DNA of 60,128 nucleotides, taken from Oscillospiraceae bacterium. Lineage in GTDB: Bacteria > Bacillota > Clostridia > Oscillospirales > Oscillospiraceae. The first letter of the stretch is position 1; the number at the start of each line of letters is the position of its first letter. Location of the stretch: contig SVMI01000004.1 in the NCBI GenBank assembly GCA_015067495.1, forward strand, positions 86,322-146,449, read 5' to 3'. The notes beneath the pieces were generated by a model. That model was given only the letters and a program-made list of their open reading frames with translations. It searched no databases and was not told the DNA's origin. Below, piece by piece: positions 36,146 to 44,516 of this stretch. Both the position numbers and the translations under genes were made by a program.

Positions 36146-36170
36146 CGAATGGCTGAATCAGTGGGGACTT

Positions 36171-36244
36171 GCGGGTGTAGTTCAATGGTAGAACACCAGC
36201 CTTCCAAGCTGGATACGCGGGTCCGATTCCCGTCACCCGCTCCA
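36171..36244 (+). tRNA. tRNA-Gly (anticodon TCC)
   Basis: Cloverleaf with acceptor GCGGGTG / CACCCGC, anticodon arm CCAGC-CTTCCAA-GCTGG (anticodon TCC), T loop TCCGATT, discriminator T and encoded CCA. Confidence 0.97.
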
Positions 36245-36251
36245 TAGAAAT

Positions 36252-36328
36252 GCGCCAGTAGCTCAGCTGGATAGAGCAACTGCCTTCTAAGCAGTAGGTC
36301 GGGGGTTCGAGTCCCTCCTGGCGTGCCA
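36252..36328 (+). tRNA. tRNA-Arg (anticodon TCT)
   Basis: Acceptor GCGCCAG / CTGGCGT (one G-T pair), anticodon arm ACTGC-CTTCTAA-GCAGT (anticodon TCT), T arm GGGGG-TTCGAGT-CCCTC, discriminator G and encoded CCA. Seven bases after tRNA-Gly. Confidence 0.97.
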
Positions 36329-36387
36329 AATTTATTTGGCGGGACAGAGGGCGAGAAGATTCAGATGCAACGCGTTACTTCAAACAT

Positions 36388-36464
36388 GGTGGGTGTAGTT
36401 CAATTGGCAGAGCACCGGATTGTGGTTCCGGGCGTTGTGGGTTCGAGTCCCATTACCCACCCCA
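36388..36464 (+). tRNA. tRNA-His (anticodon GTG)
   Basis: Acceptor GTGGGTG / TACCCAC with the extra 5' G (36388) opposite discriminator C that marks tRNA-His, anticodon arm CCGGA-TTGTGGT-TCCGG (anticodon GTG), encoded CCA. Directly followed by the cluster terminator. Confidence 0.97.
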
Positions 36465-36471
36465 TAAAAAA

Positions 36472-36497
36472 AGACGACCATTCGGTCGTCTTTTTTT
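36472..36497 (+). terminator. Terminator of the tRNA cluster
   Basis: Stem AGACGACC / GGTCGTCT with loop ATTC and seven T. The fold can be extended outward into a much longer imperfect hairpin with the 3' part of tRNA-His (36442-36518). Confidence 0.85.
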
Positions 36498-36541
36498 ATG
36501 GGATGGATGGGACTCGAAAGGGCGACCGAGCGTAGCGAGGT

Positions 36542-36645
36542 AAAAAGTGTCCGGGGGACACTTTTTAGCCCGTGGGAGAGTCCATGGATGCATTTGCACA
36601 GGAGATTGCCACGTCGCACTTTGTGCTCCTCGCAATGACATGTAA
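36542..36645. repeat. Hairpin and dispersed repeat, copy 5
   Basis: AAAAAGTGTCC / GGACACTTTTT forms a hairpin at 36542-36566. An inverted half-element AGGAGATTGCCACG ... CTCGCAATGACA follows at about 36601-36642. No gene lies between the tRNA terminator and degV. Confidence 0.65.
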
Positions 36646-36660
36646 TTATGCGGGATACAA

Positions 36661-36689
36661 AATGAGGGTGGTCGTTAACCACCCTCATT
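36661..36689 (-). terminator. Terminator of the DegV gene
   Basis: Stem AATGAGGGTGG / CCACCCTCATT, loop of seven, with T residues after it on the minus strand. Confidence 0.8.
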
Positions 36690-36691
36690 GT

Positions 36692-37555
36692 TTATCTCTT
36701 CTCACCCATAAAGAACAGCGCCAGCGTACCGGGGCCGGAGTGGGATCCGATGACCGCGCCGGTGTAACCGATAAACACTTCCTGCACACCGCACTTTTCC
36801 TTCACAATGGATGCCAGATACTCCGCATCCTCGATGCAGTCGCCATGGCAGATGAACATGGTGCTGTTGTCGTAGCCCTTGCCCAGCTCCACCGCCTTCG
36901 CCGCCAGTGCTTCGATGGAAGCCTTTCTGCCCCGTGCCTTGGACATGTTGATCAGATGACCCTCGTCATCCACATGCAGCACCGGCTTGATCTTCAGCAT
37001 CGTGCCAACCAGCGCTGTGGTGGCACTGACACGACCGCCGCGCTTGAGGAACATCAGATCGTCCACCGTGAACCAGTGGCAAAGATGGTAGCGTTCGCTC
37101 TCCAGCCATGCAGCCAGCTCCTCAAGGGACATGCCCTCCTGCTGCTTTTTGGCTGCGTACCAAACAAGCAAGCCCTGACCCAGAGACGCGCACAGACTGT
37201 CCACGACCTTGATCTTTCTGTCGGGATACTTTTCCGCCAGCTCGTTTGCCGCGATGACGGCAGACTGGTATGTGGTACTCAAGCCGGAGGTGAAAGCGAT
37301 GACCAGCAGATCCATCCCCGCTTTCAGCTCCTCCTCCATCGCCTCTTCCCAGCGGGTGGGATTGATGGCAGAGGTGGTTGCGATCTCCCCTGCGCGCAGA
37401 TCATTATAAAATTCACGGATGCCCTCATCAACAGAATCGCCCCGCACCTCACCTTTGAAGTTGACAATCAGGGAAACCGATTTGATGTTCAGGCTTTCCA
37501 GCATGCTCTCGGGCAGGTCGCTGCCGGAATCCGTAATGATTTTGTACTCAGACAT
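36692..37555 (-). CDS. DegV-family fatty-acid-binding protein
   Basis: A 287-residue DegV/FakB-type protein. Characteristic blocks are KIITDSGSDLPE, TTSAINPTRWEEAMEEEL, VIAFTSGLSTTYQSAV, VVDSLCASLGQGLL and IGYTGAVIGSHSGPGTLALFF. FakB proteins bind a free fatty acid and present it to the FakA kinase for entry into phospholipid synthesis; no fakA is in the window. The start at 37555 follows AGGAG by eight bases and is preferred over an in-frame GTG nine bases upstream. Confidence 0.9.
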   Translation of the reverse strand: MSEYKIITDSGSDLPESMLESLNIKSVSLIVNFKGEVRGDSVDEGIREFYNDLRAGEIATTSAINPTRWEEAMEEELKAGMDLLVIAFTSGLSTTYQSAVIAANELAEKYPDRKIKVVDSLCASLGQGLLVWYAAKKQQEGMSLEELAAWLESERYHLCHWFTVDDLMFLKRGGRVSATTALVGTMLKIKPVLHVDDEGHLINMSKARGRKASIEALAAKAVELGKGYDNSTMFICHGDCIEDAEYLASIVKEKCGVQEVFIGYTGAVIGSHSGPGTLALFFMGEKR

Positions 37556-37577
37556 GGTATGCACTCCTAAATAATAC

Positions 37578-37606
37578 TGGACAGTCTTCCCTCTTTCTTT
37601 TATAAT
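37578..37606 (+). promoter_or_regulatory. Promoter of the CDF efflux operon
   Basis: TGGACA, 17-base spacer, TATAAT on the plus strand, followed by an unusually long leader of about 140 bases (to 37755) that includes a small CTCTAC / GTAGAG hairpin. Confidence 0.55.
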
Positions 37607-37755
37607 AAGAGGAAAGGCTCGTGTTTATTGTACCTGATTTTTGTTCCCCTGTCACCCATCTTTTCAGAGATTTGCCCATAAGGCTCTCTCCCGACCATAG
37701 ATTTCCCTCCTCTACCCACAGTAGAGTCACAATTTCGTCATATTTGGAGGCCTTT

Positions 37756-38937
37756 ATGACCAAAATGCTCCTTTCTCTCTTTGTAAAAAATCCGAAAAAC
37801 ACCGACGATCCCAAGACCCGCTCTGCCATTGGCAGCCTGTCCGGCATCGTGGGCATCGTGTGCAACCTGCTGCTGTTCGCAGGCAAGCTGGCGGTGGGCA
37901 CGCTGGCGGGTTCGGTCTCCATCACCGCCGATGCCATGAACAATCTGTCCGATGCCAGCAGTGCCATCGTCACGCTGATCGGCTTCAAGCTGGCGGAAAA
38001 GCCCGCCGATGCGGATCACCCCTACGGTCACGCCCGGTATGAATATCTGTCCGGATTGGCTGTTGCGGCACTGATCATCGTCATCGGTGTGGAGCTTGGG
38101 CAGTCGTCTATTGAAAAGATCTTTCATCCCCAGACCATCGAATTTTCATGGATGGTGGCACTGACGCTGGTGCTGTCCATCGGCGTCAAGCTGTGGCTGT
38201 CGCTGTTTAACGGCAAGCTCTCCCGCCTGATCGGCTCGTCCACGCTGGCTGCCACCGCCCAGGACAGCCGCAACGATGTGATCGCCACCGCCGCGGTGCT
38301 GGTCGCTGCGGTCATTGAGTATTTTACCCATTTTTCCATCGATGGCTACGTAGGTCTTGCGGTGTCCGCCTTCATTCTCTACAGCGGTGGCATGCTCGCC
38401 AAGGAGACCATCTCTCCCCTGCTGGGTGAAAGCGCCAGCCCGGAGCTGCAGGCACTGATCGTAGACTACATCCAAAAGCAGCCCAAGGTCTTGGGTTATC
38501 ACGACCTGATGGTTCACGATTACGGTCCGGGTCAGCGGTTTGCCACCTTGCATGTGGAAATGGACAATCGGGAAGATCCGCTGCTCTGTCACGAGCTGAT
38601 CGACGACATGGAACGGGAATGTCTGCAGGAGCATAACGTTCACCTTGTGATCCACTACGATCCCGTGGTCACCGACGACCCGGAGCTGCTCCGCCTGCGG
38701 GACGGTGCAACGGCGATCCTCACATCCATTGATCCGCGGCTTCGTCTGCACGATTTCCGCATGGTCAGGGGCAACGGTCACACCAACCTGATCTTCGACA
38801 TCTCCCTGCCGGCAGACATGAACAGCCGTAAGGAGGAGATCAAGGCAAAGCTGGAAGATCAGCTGTCCCAACAGGAGCAGACCGCCATCTACACCGTCAT
38901 CACCTTTGACCCCATGGCATTCAATGAAGAAATCTAG
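37756..38937 (+). CDS. Cation diffusion facilitator (divalent metal efflux)
   Basis: A 393-residue CDF transporter with six membrane helices in the first 220 residues and a cytoplasmic ferredoxin-like metal-binding domain after that, followed by an extra C-terminal part. The transport-site motif is SITADAMNNLSD, with HPYGHARYEYLSG in the next loop and DSRNDVIAT for the second half of the site. It exports divalent cations such as Zn, Mn, Fe or Co; the ASN-type and MNNLSD residues do not settle which. GGAGG lies five bases before the ATG. It heads an operon with the Gx transporter, mrnC and rqcH genes. Confidence 0.88.
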   Translation: MTKMLLSLFVKNPKNTDDPKTRSAIGSLSGIVGIVCNLLLFAGKLAVGTLAGSVSITADAMNNLSDASSAIVTLIGFKLAEKPADADHPYGHARYEYLSGLAVAALIIVIGVELGQSSIEKIFHPQTIEFSWMVALTLVLSIGVKLWLSLFNGKLSRLIGSSTLAATAQDSRNDVIATAAVLVAAVIEYFTHFSIDGYVGLAVSAFILYSGGMLAKETISPLLGESASPELQALIVDYIQKQPKVLGYHDLMVHDYGPGQRFATLHVEMDNREDPLLCHELIDDMERECLQEHNVHLVIHYDPVVTDDPELLRLRDGATAILTSIDPRLRLHDFRMVRGNGHTNLIFDISLPADMNSRKEEIKAKLEDQLSQQEQTAIYTVITFDPMAFNEEI

Positions 38938-38950
38938 GAAGAAAGGAGCG

Positions 38951-39466
38951 ATGGATCTGAAAGCCAAAAATTTGACATTCCCTGCACTTCTGACCGCCAT
39001 CGCTCTGACGATTTTTCTGATCGAAGCGCAGATCCCGCCCATCGTTCCCATCCCGGGGGTGAAGCTGGGACTTGCCAACATCGTGACAGTGTTCGCGGTG
39101 TTCCTGCTGGGCGGAAAAAAAGCCGCGGCGATCCTTGCCTGCCGCATTTTTCTCGGCGCGATCTTCGCGGGTAATTTCAGCACGATCTTCTATTCCGCCG
39201 CCGGCGGTGCCTGCGCCATTGTGATCACCATCGCCCTGCGCCGGGTTCTGACCAACCGTCAGCTCTGGGTCGCCGGCATACTGGGTGCCATCGGACACTC
39301 CATCGGACAGATGGTGATGGCGATCGCCCTGACGGGAACCCCTTACCTTGCCCTTTACCTGCCGGTGATGATCGTCATCAGCATCCTGACCGGCGCATTT
39401 ACGGGACTTTGCGCCCAGCTACTTTTGAACCGGGGAGAAACGCTATGGAAAACTATTTTGAAATAA
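38951..39466 (+). CDS. Gx transporter family membrane protein
   Basis: A 171-residue membrane protein with five or six hydrophobic segments and the block PIVPIPGVKLGLANIVTVF typical of the Gx transporter family, often annotated as heptaprenyl diphosphate synthase component I. It is thought to be a substrate-specific membrane component, possibly of an ECF-type importer, but its cargo is not established. It follows the CDF gene by 13 bases with GAAAGGAG, and its 3' end overlaps mrnC by 22 bases. Confidence 0.82.
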   Translation: MDLKAKNLTFPALLTAIALTIFLIEAQIPPIVPIPGVKLGLANIVTVFAVFLLGGKKAAAILACRIFLGAIFAGNFSTIFYSAAGGACAIVITIALRRVLTNRQLWVAGILGAIGHSIGQMVMAIALTGTPYLALYLPVMIVISILTGAFTGLCAQLLLNRGETLWKTILK

Positions 39467-39849
39467 AGCTGGACGAGCAGCAGATCAACACCATCACCAA
39501 TCAGGGTCTGGCGCACATCGGCGATGCGGTTTTTGAGCTGCTGTGCCGCAGCCATCTTTGCTGCATGGGCGGCAAGGTGGCGAAAAATTTGCACCGGGAC
39601 ACCGTGGCGATGGTCAACGCCCCCAGTCAGGCAAGGTTTGCAGATCGCTTGCTGCCCCACCTGACCGAGCAGGAGCTTGCTTATTTCCGAAGGGGCAAAA
39701 ATGCCCACACCCATGCCGCGCCCAAGGCGGCATCGCCCAAGGAATACGCCAAGGCGACGGGTCTTGAGACGCTGTTCGGCGCGCTGTATCTTGCCGGTCA
39801 GACCGATCGGCTGAACGAACTGTTTCACATCATTCTGGAGGAAACCTGA
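39445..39849 (+). CDS. mrnC: Mini-ribonuclease 3
   Basis: A 134-residue single-domain RNase III-like protein without a double-stranded RNA-binding domain. It keeps the catalytic helix LAHIGDAVFELLCRSHL and the second acidic block GLETLFGALYLAGQ. In Bacillus subtilis Mini-III matures 23S rRNA by trimming both ends of the precursor. Start at 39445 after GGGGAGAAACG. The stop TGA shares bases with the ATG of rqcH (TGATG), so the two are translationally coupled. Confidence 0.92.
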   Translation: MENYFEIKLDEQQINTITNQGLAHIGDAVFELLCRSHLCCMGGKVAKNLHRDTVAMVNAPSQARFADRLLPHLTEQELAYFRRGKNAHTHAAPKAASPKEYAKATGLETLFGALYLAGQTDRLNELFHIILEET

Positions 39850-41603
39850 TGGCATTTGACGCTTTCTATCTGTCCGCCGTTCTTGAGGAACTGCGCGGGT
39901 TGTCCGAGCCGCGGGTGGAAAAGGTACACCAGCCGGCGCGGGATACGGTGATTTTGCAGCTGCGCCACCGGGAGGGGCGCGTGAAGCTGCTGTTTGCCAT
40001 GAATCCCACCGCACCGCGACTACATCTGACCGCCGCTAATCCTGAAAATCCCGCAGAACCGCCCATGTTTTGCATGCTGCTGCGCAAATACCTGTCCGGC
40101 GCGCGGCTTGTGGATATTTCCCAGCCGCCGATGGAACGCTGCGCCACCCTGACCTTTGCGTGCATGGACGAGCTGGGCGATCCGGTGCAGCGCAAGCTCA
40201 TCGCGGAGCTGATGGGCAGAACCTGCAATCTATACCTTTTAAGCCCGGAAAATCGGATCATCGACTGCCTGCGGCGCATCGGTCTGGACGAGTCTGCCAA
40301 GCGGCAGGCGCTGCCGGGACTTTACTACCAAGAACCCGACCCCATCACCAAACAAAATCCGCAGGTGCTTTCTGCGGAAGATTATGTAAACCTCTTATCT
40401 GCTCCCGGGGCGGATCTTCTAAGCGATCGGCTGATGGACACCTTGGGCGGTCTGTCGCCGCTCATCTGCCGGGAAGCGGCGCTGTATGCCGCCGGAAGCG
40501 TGGATGCCCGACTCGACGGTGCGGACATCTCCGCCGTGGCGGAAAAGCTGACGCTGTTCTTTGGGGAACATCTGCATCATCCCCAGCCCTGCTATTACCT
40601 GCAAAACGGCACGCCCAAGCAGTTTGCCTTCTGCCCCATCCGCCAGTACGGAAATTACGAGACCGCAGCCTCTTTTTCGGAGCTTTTGGATCTTTTCTAC
40701 ACGGTGCGCGACCGCAAGGACGCCATGCGGCAGAAGGGTCAGGCAGTGCGTAAAACTGTGCAAAATCTCATCACCCGACTGACCAGAAAGCTCGCCATTC
40801 AGGAAAAAGAGCTGGCTGCCACCTATGACCGGGAACGGCTGCGCCAGCTGGGCGACATCGTCACCGCCAACATCCACAAGATCGTCAAAGGTCAGACCGA
40901 GGTGGAGGCGGAGGATTTTTACGACGAAGCTATGCCCCTGATCCGCATCTCCATCTCCCCCCTCCTCTCGCCCCAGCAGAATGCCGCCAAATTCTACAAG
41001 GATTATGCCCGCATGAAAAATGCGGAAAAGGAGCTGACCCGCCAGATCGCCATCGGTCAGGAGGAGCTTACCTATCTGCAGAGCGTGCTGGAGGAGCTGG
41101 AGCGTGCCGACACCGAGCAGGCGTTGGAGGAAATTCGTCTTGAGCTGCAGGATGGCGGCTATCTGCGCGCCGACACGAGCAAAAAACGCATGAAACAGAG
41201 CAAGCTGCCGCCTCTGCGCTTTGAATCCACCGACGGCTTTGCCATCTATGTGGGTCGCAACAACCGCCAAAATGAGGAGCTGACCTTCAAATCCGCCCGG
41301 AAGGATGACCTTTGGCTGCACGCCTCCAAGGTGCACGGCAGCCATGTGATCATCGCCTGCGCCGGAAAACCCGTCCCTGACGATACGGTAACACAGGCAG
41401 CGCAGCTGGCTGCCCATTACGCAGAAACTGCCGGCGGTCAGAACATCCCGGTGGATGTGATGCCGGTTAAGCAGGTGAAGAAGATCCCCAACGGAAAGCC
41501 CGGCATGGTGATCTACCACAGCTATCGCACGGTCATCGTCAATCCGTACCCGGACATCGTGGTGGATGCGCTGAACGCGGAGAAAAAGAAAGAAGCTGAA
41601 TGA
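39849..41603 (+). CDS. rqcH: Ribosome quality-control factor RqcH (NFACT family)
   Basis: A 584-residue NFACT protein (also annotated fibronectin-binding protein). The N-terminal NFACT-N domain covers about 1-220, two long helices forming a coiled coil lie near 280-430, and the NFACT-R domain near 445-560 contains ARKDDLWLHASKVHGSHVII. RqcH binds 60S-like 50S-peptidyl-tRNA complexes and adds C-terminal alanine tails to stalled chains, marking them for degradation. Its coupling to mrnC groups two 50S-related functions in one operon. Confidence 0.92.
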   Translation: MAFDAFYLSAVLEELRGLSEPRVEKVHQPARDTVILQLRHREGRVKLLFAMNPTAPRLHLTAANPENPAEPPMFCMLLRKYLSGARLVDISQPPMERCATLTFACMDELGDPVQRKLIAELMGRTCNLYLLSPENRIIDCLRRIGLDESAKRQALPGLYYQEPDPITKQNPQVLSAEDYVNLLSAPGADLLSDRLMDTLGGLSPLICREAALYAAGSVDARLDGADISAVAEKLTLFFGEHLHHPQPCYYLQNGTPKQFAFCPIRQYGNYETAASFSELLDLFYTVRDRKDAMRQKGQAVRKTVQNLITRLTRKLAIQEKELAATYDRERLRQLGDIVTANIHKIVKGQTEVEAEDFYDEAMPLIRISISPLLSPQQNAAKFYKDYARMKNAEKELTRQIAIGQEELTYLQSVLEELERADTEQALEEIRLELQDGGYLRADTSKKRMKQSKLPPLRFESTDGFAIYVGRNNRQNEELTFKSARKDDLWLHASKVHGSHVIIACAGKPVPDDTVTQAAQLAAHYAETAGGQNIPVDVMPVKQVKKIPNGKPGMVIYHSYRTVIVNPYPDIVVDALNAEKKKEAE

Positions 41604-41613
41604 TATTGCTGAA

Positions 41614-41642
41614 AAAGCGCGCTGCCCAAAGCAGCGCGCTTT
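41614..41642 (+). terminator. Terminator after rqcH
   Basis: Stem AAAGCGCGCTGC / GCAGCGCGCTTT with loop CCAAA. Confidence 0.8.
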
Positions 41643-41667
41643 ATTTCGTATGCCTTCCAAATTTCTG

Positions 41668-41780
41668 TGTCATCGCGAAGGAGCAAAGCGACTGTGGCGA
41701 TCTCCCGGCAGGGTCTTGCAATTTGCTGCGCAGTCGCAGGAGATTGCCACGTCACCCCTTCGGGATTCCTCCCAATGACA
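41668..41780. repeat. Dispersed palindromic repeat, copy 6 (complete)
   Basis: From TGTCATCGCGAAGGAGC to CCTCCCAATGACA, with the two halves inverted (GTGGCGATCTCC near the left, GGAGATTGCCACG near the right) around a variable core. It fills the gap between rqcH and trpB. Confidence 0.8.
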
Positions 41781-41795
41781 TACTTTTTGAAACAA

Positions 41796-43016
41796 TTAGC
41801 GGATACCGTAATGCTCGATGACGTAGTCCATGTCCTTGTCGCCACGGCCGGAGAGGTTGATCAGCACTGAGCCGTGATCCATCCGCTGCGCCAGCTTCAT
41901 GCCGTAGGCGACCGCGTGGGCGGATTCAATGGCAGGAATGATGCCCTCCAGACGTGCCAGCTTGTAGAAGGCGTCGATGGTCTCCTCGTCGTTGATCACG
42001 TCGTACTTGACGCGACCGATCTCCTGCAAAAACGCATGCTCTGGGCCGGAGGAGGGATAGTCCAGTCCGCTGGCAACGGAGTAGACCGGCGCGGGGTCGC
42101 CGTTTTCGTCCTTGAGCATGATGCTGTTGAAGCCGTGCATGATGCCCTCTGTGCCGTATTTCAGGCTGGCGGCATGGTCGCCCAGCTTTTCACCGCGACC
42201 CAACGGCTCGACGCCGTAAATTTCAACGGGATCGTTCAAAAAACCCGCAAACAGACCCGCCGCATTGGAGCCGCCGCCCACGCAGGCGACGATGGAGGTA
42301 GGCAGATGACCTGTCATTTCAATGAACTGCTCTCTTGCCTCAATACCCACAACGCTCTGGAAATCACGAACCATCATGGGGAACGGATGGGGTCCGAGGA
42401 CAGAGCCGATGCAGTAGATGGCATCGTTATACTCCCGGCTGTAGGCATCAAAGGCGGCATCCACCGCTTCCTTCAGGGTCTGCAGACCGTGGGTGACCTC
42501 GATGACATTTGCGCCGAGGATCTTCATGCGGGCAACGTTGGGTGCCTGCTTCCTGATGTCCACAGAACCCATATAGATATCACATTCCAAGCCGAAATAG
42601 GCAGCGGCGGTGGCAAGTGCCACGCCGTGCTGACCGGCGCCGGTCTCAGCGATGACCTTCTTCTTGCCCATGTAGCTGGCAAGGAGTGCTTCGCCCATGC
42701 AGTGATTAAGCTTGTGCGCGCCGGAGTGGTTCAGATCCTCACGCTTGGCGTACAGCTGTACCTTGCCGCCCATGGCATTGGACAGTCGCTCCAAATGGGT
42801 CACAGGCGTGGGTCTGCCCTGAAATTCCTTGCGGATGCGGCGCAGCTCGGCAATAAATTTTCTGGACTGGCAGATGGAAAAATAGGCTTCCGTGATCTCC
42901 GCCATGGCATTTTTCAGCTTTTCCTCGATATAAACACCGCCGTATTTGCCGAAATAGCCGTCCTTATCGGGGTAGTTATTGAAATAGGTTTCAAAATCAA
43001 CATTGTTCAGCTTCAT
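41796..43016 (-). CDS. trpB: Tryptophan synthase beta subunit
   Basis: A 406-residue PLP enzyme that joins indole and serine to make tryptophan. The PLP lysine is Lys102 in [43 protein letters not shown] and the phosphate-binding VGGGSNAAG are all present, and length and sequence fit the TrpB1 type that normally partners TrpA. No trpA or other trp gene adjoins it: a terminator and a repeat lie downstream. The gene is controlled by a tryptophan T-box, so it is made when charged tRNA-Trp is low. It may salvage indole. Confidence 0.95.
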   Translation of the reverse strand: MKLNNVDFETYFNNYPDKDGYFGKYGGVYIEEKLKNAMAEITEAYFSICQSRKFIAELRRIRKEFQGRPTPVTHLERLSNAMGGKVQLYAKREDLNHSGAHKLNHCMGEALLASYMGKKKVIAETGAGQHGVALATAAAYFGLECDIYMGSVDIRKQAPNVARMKILGANVIEVTHGLQTLKEAVDAAFDAYSREYNDAIYCIGSVLGPHPFPMMVRDFQSVVGIEAREQFIEMTGHLPTSIVACVGGGSNAAGLFAGFLNDPVEIYGVEPLGRGEKLGDHAASLKYGTEGIMHGFNSIMLKDENGDPAPVYSVASGLDYPSSGPEHAFLQEIGRVKYDVINDEETIDAFYKLARLEGIIPAIESAHAVAYGMKLAQRMDHGSVLINLSGRGDKDMDYVIEHYGIR

Positions 43017-43030
43017 TGTGATTCCTCCTT

Positions 43031-43275
43031 AAAATACAAAACGTCCTTGACAGAGTGAGCCTCTGCCAAGGACGAATAAACACTGATCCGCGGTGCCACC
43101 TTGATTCACAGAAAAGTCTGTGCGCTTTTGAGATACCAACATATCCCCGGCTCTTAACGTATGCCGACACGTCGCAGAATACTCTGTGCAAAACACATTT
43201 GACTGCGCCCTCCGCGGTCCATTTGACAAGCTGTTTCTTATCCGGCTCTCAGCACCCCGGACTCTCTGTAAAGGC
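43031..43275 (-). promoter_or_regulatory. T-box riboswitch, tryptophan-specific, upstream of trpB
   Basis: Read on the minus strand, the leader contains an AGAGAGTCC start of stem I, the specifier loop AAATGGACC with codon TGG (complement of 43219-43221), and the invariant T-box AAGGTGGCACCGCGG (43088-43102). It ends in the terminator hairpin GTCCTTGGCAGAG / CTCTGTCAAGGAC (43042-43073) followed by a T-rich run. Uncharged tRNA-Trp pairing with the specifier and T-box would favour the antiterminator and allow trpB transcription. Confidence 0.92.
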
Positions 43276-43323
43276 ATAGTTGCCGTTATCTCCGCATCAA
43301 CGGTTTGTTATGAAGTTACTGGC

Positions 43324-43352
43324 ATTATAACACCGCGCCGCGGCGATGTCAA
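43324..43352 (-). promoter_or_regulatory. Promoter of the T-box/trpB transcript
   Basis: Minus strand TTGACA, 17-base spacer, TATAAT: full consensus, about 50 bases before stem I. Confidence 0.85.
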
Positions 43353-43361
43353 CACATTTTC

Positions 43362-44384
43362 TTACACGCCCATGCACCAGACCACGATCAGGGCGGTCAG
43401 GGTGACCAAGGTATCGATGGTAACGCCGTAGAACATGGGGGCAAGTCCCGCCTTTTTGAAGTCCAGAAGGCTGGTATTCAGACCGATGGCTGCCAGAGCC
43501 GTGACCATCAAAAACTTGCTGGCGGTCTTCAGCACGCTGCCCAGCTGTGCGGGGATCAAGCCGAAGCTGTTCAGTGCCGCCAGTGCCAAAAATCCCACGA
43601 TGAACCAAGGGATGACCTTGACGAGGTTGACCTTTTTATCGCCGCTTTGCGCCTGCATCTCCTTGCGGCGGTTGCGGATGCCGATGTAGGCGAAAACCAA
43701 AACTGTCGGGATGATGGCGATGGTGCGGGTCAGCTTGACCATGGTGGCAAAATCGCCGGCAGCCTCGGAAAAGGCATAGCCGGATGCCACCACGCTGGCG
43801 GTATCGTTCACAGATGTGCCTGCCCAGATGCCGTAGCCGATGTCCGACAAGCCAAGAAGCCTTCCCATGATGGGATAGAGTGCCACCATGACCATATCGA
43901 AAAGGAAGGTCGACGACATGGCAAAGGCGATGTCCTTATCGTCTGCGTCGATCACCGGGGCGATGGCGGCAACGGCAGAGCCGCCGCAGATGCCCGTTCC
44001 GGCGGAGATCAGGTTCGCGAGCTTCCAGTTCAGACCAAAGAGCCTGCGCAGCAGATTTCCTGCGCCGAAGCACATGGCGAAGGTGAAGATCATGACGAGC
44101 AGGGTCATCTTCCCCACCGACAAGATCACGTTTACAGACAGCGACGCGCCCAGCAGAATGATGGCAAACTTCAGGATCTTCTTGGAAGTGAATTTCAGCG
44201 CAGGCTTGATCCACTTGGGATGGAAAAAGCTGTTGATGACCGTACCCATAAACAGCGCGATGATTGACGCGCCCAAAATGTCACCGGGGATCAGCTTCTC
44301 CAAAAGCACGGAAGCCCCCGCTACCCCGAAGCAGATCAGCAGTCCCAGCAGAAACAATCCGACTTCTTTTTTTCTTTCGTTCAT
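43362..44384 (-). CDS. YeiH/UPF0324 family putative sulfate exporter
   Basis: A 340-residue membrane protein with about ten helices. The family blocks AIILLGASLSVNVIL, SAGTGICGGSAVAAIAPVI, GIWAGTSVNDTASVVASGYAF and AAIGLNTSLLDFKKAG match YeiH/UPF0324, annotated as putative sulfate exporters; the cargo is not well established. Start at 44384, seven bases after GAGGAG, is preferred over the ATG two codons upstream, which sits against that site. Single-gene unit; it shares a compact divergent promoter region with the amidase operon. Confidence 0.88.
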   Translation of the reverse strand: MNERKKEVGLFLLGLLICFGVAGASVLLEKLIPGDILGASIIALFMGTVINSFFHPKWIKPALKFTSKKILKFAIILLGASLSVNVILSVGKMTLLVMIFTFAMCFGAGNLLRRLFGLNWKLANLISAGTGICGGSAVAAIAPVIDADDKDIAFAMSSTFLFDMVMVALYPIMGRLLGLSDIGYGIWAGTSVNDTASVVASGYAFSEAAGDFATMVKLTRTIAIIPTVLVFAYIGIRNRRKEMQAQSGDKKVNLVKVIPWFIVGFLALAALNSFGLIPAQLGSVLKTASKFLMVTALAAIGLNTSLLDFKKAGLAPMFYGVTIDTLVTLTALIVVWCMGV

Positions 44385-44413
44385 AGCCATTCTCCTCTTT
44401 TTTCAATGGGGCT

Positions 44414-44442
44414 ATTATACACACAAACTCCCTCAATTGCAA
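44414..44442 (-). promoter_or_regulatory. Promoter of the YeiH gene
   Basis: Minus strand TTGCAA, 17-base spacer, TATAAT. Its -35 lies 14 bases from the -35 of the divergent operon promoter. Confidence 0.65.
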
Positions 44443-44455
44443 GAGCTATCGACAG

Positions 44456-44484
44456 TTGCATTTTTATTGCGTCCGTGCTATCAT
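44456..44484 (+). promoter_or_regulatory. Promoter of the ceramidase-like/NagA-like operon
   Basis: TTGCAT, 17-base spacer, TATCAT, 33 bases before the first start codon. Confidence 0.6.
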
Positions 44485-44516
44485 AAGGACAGAAAAACAG
44501 AAAGCGAGGTTTTATT

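Noticed and set aside
36081..36688. Short minus-strand frames with GNGTRTHN- or GNRTRVSSLEG-like sequence
   Set aside because: These are known spurious translations of tRNA genes; the three tRNAs here explain them.
41522..41845. A minus-strand frame of 107 codons between rqcH and trpB
   Set aside because: It reads across the rqcH end and a dispersed repeat on the wrong strand, with no initiation signals.
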